A stretch of DNA of 64,000 nucleotides from NCBI RefSeq assembly GCF_003853645.1, contig NZ_QTPO01000011.1, forward strand, positions 112,781-176,780. The letters run 5' to 3'. Below, one piece after another: positions 62,035 to 64,000 of the stretch. The notes under the pieces are model-generated. The model made no database searches and was not told the DNA's origin. It saw only the letters and a program-made list of their open reading frames with translations. The first letter of the stretch is position 1; the number at the start of each line of letters is the position of its first letter. This DNA comes from Burkholderia sp. Bp9143 (GTDB taxonomy: Bacteria; Pseudomonadota; Gammaproteobacteria; Burkholderiales; Burkholderiaceae). The position numbers and the translations under genes were made by a program.

Positions 62035-62868
62035 ATGAATGTCCTCAAGATTGCCGCGTTCTCCGACGGGGATACCGGGGGGAATCCGGCGGGAGTGGTC
62101 GTCGCTGATGAACTGCCGACAAGTAACGATATGCAGAGAATCGCGGCGGAAGTCGGATTTTCGGAGACGGTCTTTGCCGCTCGGACGGGTAGCAGTTGGC
62201 GGGTTCGCTATTTCTCACCGGCATCGGAAGTGCCGTTCTGCGGACATGCAACGATTGCCCTCGGTGCGGAACTGGCGCTCAGACACGGCGACGGTGTATT
62301 CGATCTGGTTCTCAACCAGGCTGAGATTACCGTCGAAGCATGGCGAGCAGGCGATCTCGTGATGGCTGCCCTGCAATCTCCACCGACGCGCAGCGACTCG
62401 GTCGCGGCGCCGCTCGTTTCCGCCGCGCTCGATCTGTTCGGTTATACGAACGAGGATCTCGACTTCAGCGTCCCTCCCGCACTCATTCATGCCGGTGCGG
62501 ATCACCTGCTGCTGATGCTTAAGAGCCGCGCGGATCTGGCGTCGATGAAATATGAATTCGTTGCCGGCCGGGAGCTGATGATCCGGCAAGGATGGACAAC
62601 CATTCTGCTGGGGCACGCCGAGACACCGCGGCGCTTCAACACGCGCAACGCGTTTGCCTACGGGGGCGTGTATGAAGATCCCGCAACCGGTGCGGCGACA
62701 GCTGCCCTGGCAGGGTACCTGCGGGATATCCAGTGGCCGCATGCCGGCGCAATCGAGGTCGTTCAGGGCGAGGACATGGGCATGCGCTCCTGTCTGCGCG
62801 CGGACATCGCGCCGGACTCTGGAAGCTCGATCCGCGTCTCTGGTACTGCGCGTCTCATGCTGCCCTGA
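62035..62868 (+). CDS. PhzF-family isomerase-like protein
   Basis: 277 residues. DapF-like fold motifs: FSDGDTGGNPAGVV near residue 9, the catalytic-site glutamate region EVGFSETVF near residue 39, and FCGHATIALG near residue 68; second half has EDPATGAATAALAGYL near residue 213. Related to phenazine-pathway isomerase PhzF, but a single copy outside a phz operon is usually of unknown role. 40 nt after the cyclotransferase-like gene: a probable operon. Confidence 0.88.
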   Translation: MNVLKIAAFSDGDTGGNPAGVVVADELPTSNDMQRIAAEVGFSETVFAARTGSSWRVRYFSPASEVPFCGHATIALGAELALRHGDGVFDLVLNQAEITVEAWRAGDLVMAALQSPPTRSDSVAAPLVSAALDLFGYTNEDLDFSVPPALIHAGADHLLLMLKSRADLASMKYEFVAGRELMIRQGWTTILLGHAETPRRFNTRNAFAYGGVYEDPATGAATAALAGYLRDIQWPHAGAIEVVQGEDMGMRSCLRADIAPDSGSSIRVSGTARLMLP

Positions 62869-63670
62869 ATGCTCGAGTTTTGAAAGGTGACGTCATGCTC
62901 AAGATCCTTGGCAACGGTACCTCGTGATAGGCGCGATGGGTGATGTATTCCATCAGGTCGGCGACAAGCATGCACAACAGCAGTTGAGGGATGAACACAA
63001 TGTGCTGGATGGCCTGCTGGAATCCAGCGTTGACCATCCAGCCGAACACGCGATGATTCAGGAAGTTCACCACGAGCAGCGCCAGTCCGACGATAAAGTG
63101 ATTGACCGCAAAGTGGTTCATGTCGGTTTGCCATTCGGCGCGGAAGACCGGCTGATTTTTGTAGAGCGGAAATGCCTTTTCGAGCAGGACAAAGATCATG
63201 GTCGAACCCAGTAGATCGAGAATGAACCAGTCGAGTCCGATATACGGCGTGTGATCGGGGAAATTTCCCACCGGCACGCGGGAACCGCCCAGCATCACGG
63301 CCGCCTGCACCAGCACTAACGCAAGGCCGTTCAGACGCCGACGGTTATCCAGCACGATACTGGCCAACGCCAGACCACCGGAAATGATCAATGCGCCAAA
63401 GAGGAGCTTGCGCATGGTGTCGACGGAGTACGCGTGCCGCAGCGCTGGCGTCGTCAGGTACTGGGGAAAATGAAACGCCAGCACCGCCAGCAGGCTCAGA
63501 AAGGCAAGAGAAAGTGCGATGATCGTCGCGATCAGCCCCTGACCAAATGTCAGGGCGCCGCTTGTGCGAACCAGCCGGGAGGCATCGCGCACGGTTTTGT
63601 CGGCAACGCTCCGCAGTGGTGCGGGCTTCTCGCGGCCGTTCTCTTTGGGCGACGTATTGCTGGGATTCAT
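62855..63670 (-). pseudogene. sterol desaturase/fatty-acid hydroxylase-type gene, 3' truncated
   Basis: The frame opens with MNPSNTSPKENGREK and then shows several helices and the start of the histidine cluster: DLMEYITHRAYHEVP near residue 245. In the family this continues with a HHS-type motif and further histidines needed for the di-iron site; here the sequence changes abruptly after HEVP and the frame runs into the end of the PhzF gene. The last real homology ends around 62915-62925, so the enzyme cannot be functional as encoded. Confidence 0.72.
62895..62927 (+). pseudogene. first codons of a glutathione S-transferase-type gene, truncated
   Basis: With a good ribosome site (AAAGGTGA at 62883-62890), an ATG at 62895 opens MLKILGNGTS and stops after 10 codons. 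Many bacterial glutathione S-transferases begin MLKILGK, so this looks like the start of such a gene, cut by recombination after codon 6 or so. Homology of so few residues is only suggestive. Confidence 0.5.
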
Positions 63671-63751
63671 GCTCTGATTCCGCGATTTTCTGTGTTGAGG
63701 AAGGCGGGAATGACCCGGCTTCATTGGGGCTTAGCACTCGCTCGGTCGCAG

Positions 63752-64000
63752 TCAAGCGTCTTTCGACTGTATCTTTCGCTCGACGCGCATTCGGCCTGGT
63801 GGCTCGAAGTACGTGCCGAAGCGCACGAGTCCGGTCTTCTTCAGGTGGCACGTCATCTCGAAACTTACCAGCACGCCGGGATCGTCGTTCTCCAGAATCT
63901 CGACGTCGATCGCGCGGATGCGTGGCTCGTACTTCAGCAGCGTCGCTTCCATCTGTTCCTTGAGCAGGTGCGCGGACGCCGGCAGCGCCTTGTAGATGTT
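63752..64000 (-). CDS. tssE: TssE-like (gp25 fold) type VI secretion baseplate protein, C-terminal part
   Basis: 83 codons are open from the right edge to the stop at 63752. The sequence KYEPRIRAIDVEI, ENDDPGVLVSFEMTCHL and VRFGTYFEPPGRMRVERK matches the C-terminal half of gp25/TssE proteins that form the T6SS baseplate. The N-terminal part lies outside the window, so further T6SS genes are expected to the right. Assignment from motif pattern only. Confidence 0.65.
   Translation of the reverse strand, partial: NIYKALPASAHLLKEQMEATLLKYEPRIRAIDVEILENDDPGVLVSFEMTCHLKKTGLVRFGTYFEPPGRMRVERKIQSKDA

Overview
The window is GC-rich, densely coded DNA from a beta-proteobacterium, most likely a Burkholderia of the cepacia complex. 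The gene content (five universal stress proteins, Hsp20, BON proteins, Acg-type nitroreductase, PHB operon, acetate kinase, FNR-type regulator, class II ribonucleotide reductase, second FtsH, exporter operons) corresponds to what I recall as the low-oxygen-activated (lxa) locus described on chromosome 2 of B. cenocepacia J2315. I made this assignment from memory of gene families, not from a search.

Layout. 0-0.6 kb: end of a DHHA1-domain phosphoesterase. 0.8-4.5 kb: ABC importer (fused double permease plus ATPase, no binding protein) and a small unknown gene. 4.6-8.4 kb: rhomboid protease, CBS-domain protein, APH-like/ATP-binding fusion and a small lipoprotein. 8.6-9.8 kb: TnpB-only IS200/IS605-type element. 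9.9-13.2 kb: universal stress protein, DUF1488-like protein, Hsp20, nitroreductase, BON protein. 13.3-18.0 kb: SulP transporter, LOG-type protein, cytochrome c, Acg-type nitroreductase. 18.2-23.1 kb: alcohol dehydrogenase, FNR-type regulator with the four sensor cysteines, NarL-type response regulator and PAS histidine kinase. 23.3-27.3 kb: four universal stress proteins and acetate kinase. 27.5-32.7 kb: a five-gene overlapping operon (phasin-like, phaB, phaC, phosphotransacylase, alcohol dehydrogenase). 32.7-46.7 kb: beta-CASP nuclease, unknown gene, then two export operons (MacB-like and RbbA/ABC-2-like), each accompanied by a paralogous 61-62 residue membrane protein. 47-59.5 kb: second BON protein, zinc-ribbon protein, FtsH, class II ribonucleotide reductase, PfkB kinase, polysaccharide deacetylase plus glycosidase-like pair, LRAT-type protein, a small periplasmic protein and a muropeptide-hydrolase fusion.

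What ties 0.7-56.4 kb together is a repeated promoter signal. Twenty-two 14-bp FNR-like boxes (17 fit TTGAY-N4-RTCAA exactly) lie upstream of nearly every transcription unit. Most have an A...T-type hexamer beginning 28-30 nt from the box centre, the spacing of a class II FNR-activated promoter. The locus therefore reads as one oxygen-regulated regulon distributed over about 25 promoters, with its own FNR-type regulator inside it. The products suit survival without growth: protein repair (Hsp20, FtsH), stress sensing (USP, CBS), carbon storage and overflow (PHB, Pta/AckA, alcohol dehydrogenases), oxygen-independent dNTP synthesis and envelope maintenance or export. The content closely parallels the Mycobacterium tuberculosis DosR dormancy regulon.

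From about 59.5 kb the character changes: no boxes, different gene types, and signs of recombination. This part holds a MocR-type regulator with a perfect inverted repeat at its promoter, a cyclotransferase-like gene and a PhzF-family gene, then a junction where the first codons of a probable glutathione S-transferase meet a truncated sterol-desaturase gene, and at the right edge the end of a tssE-like type VI secretion gene. No rRNA, tRNA or CRISPR array was seen.
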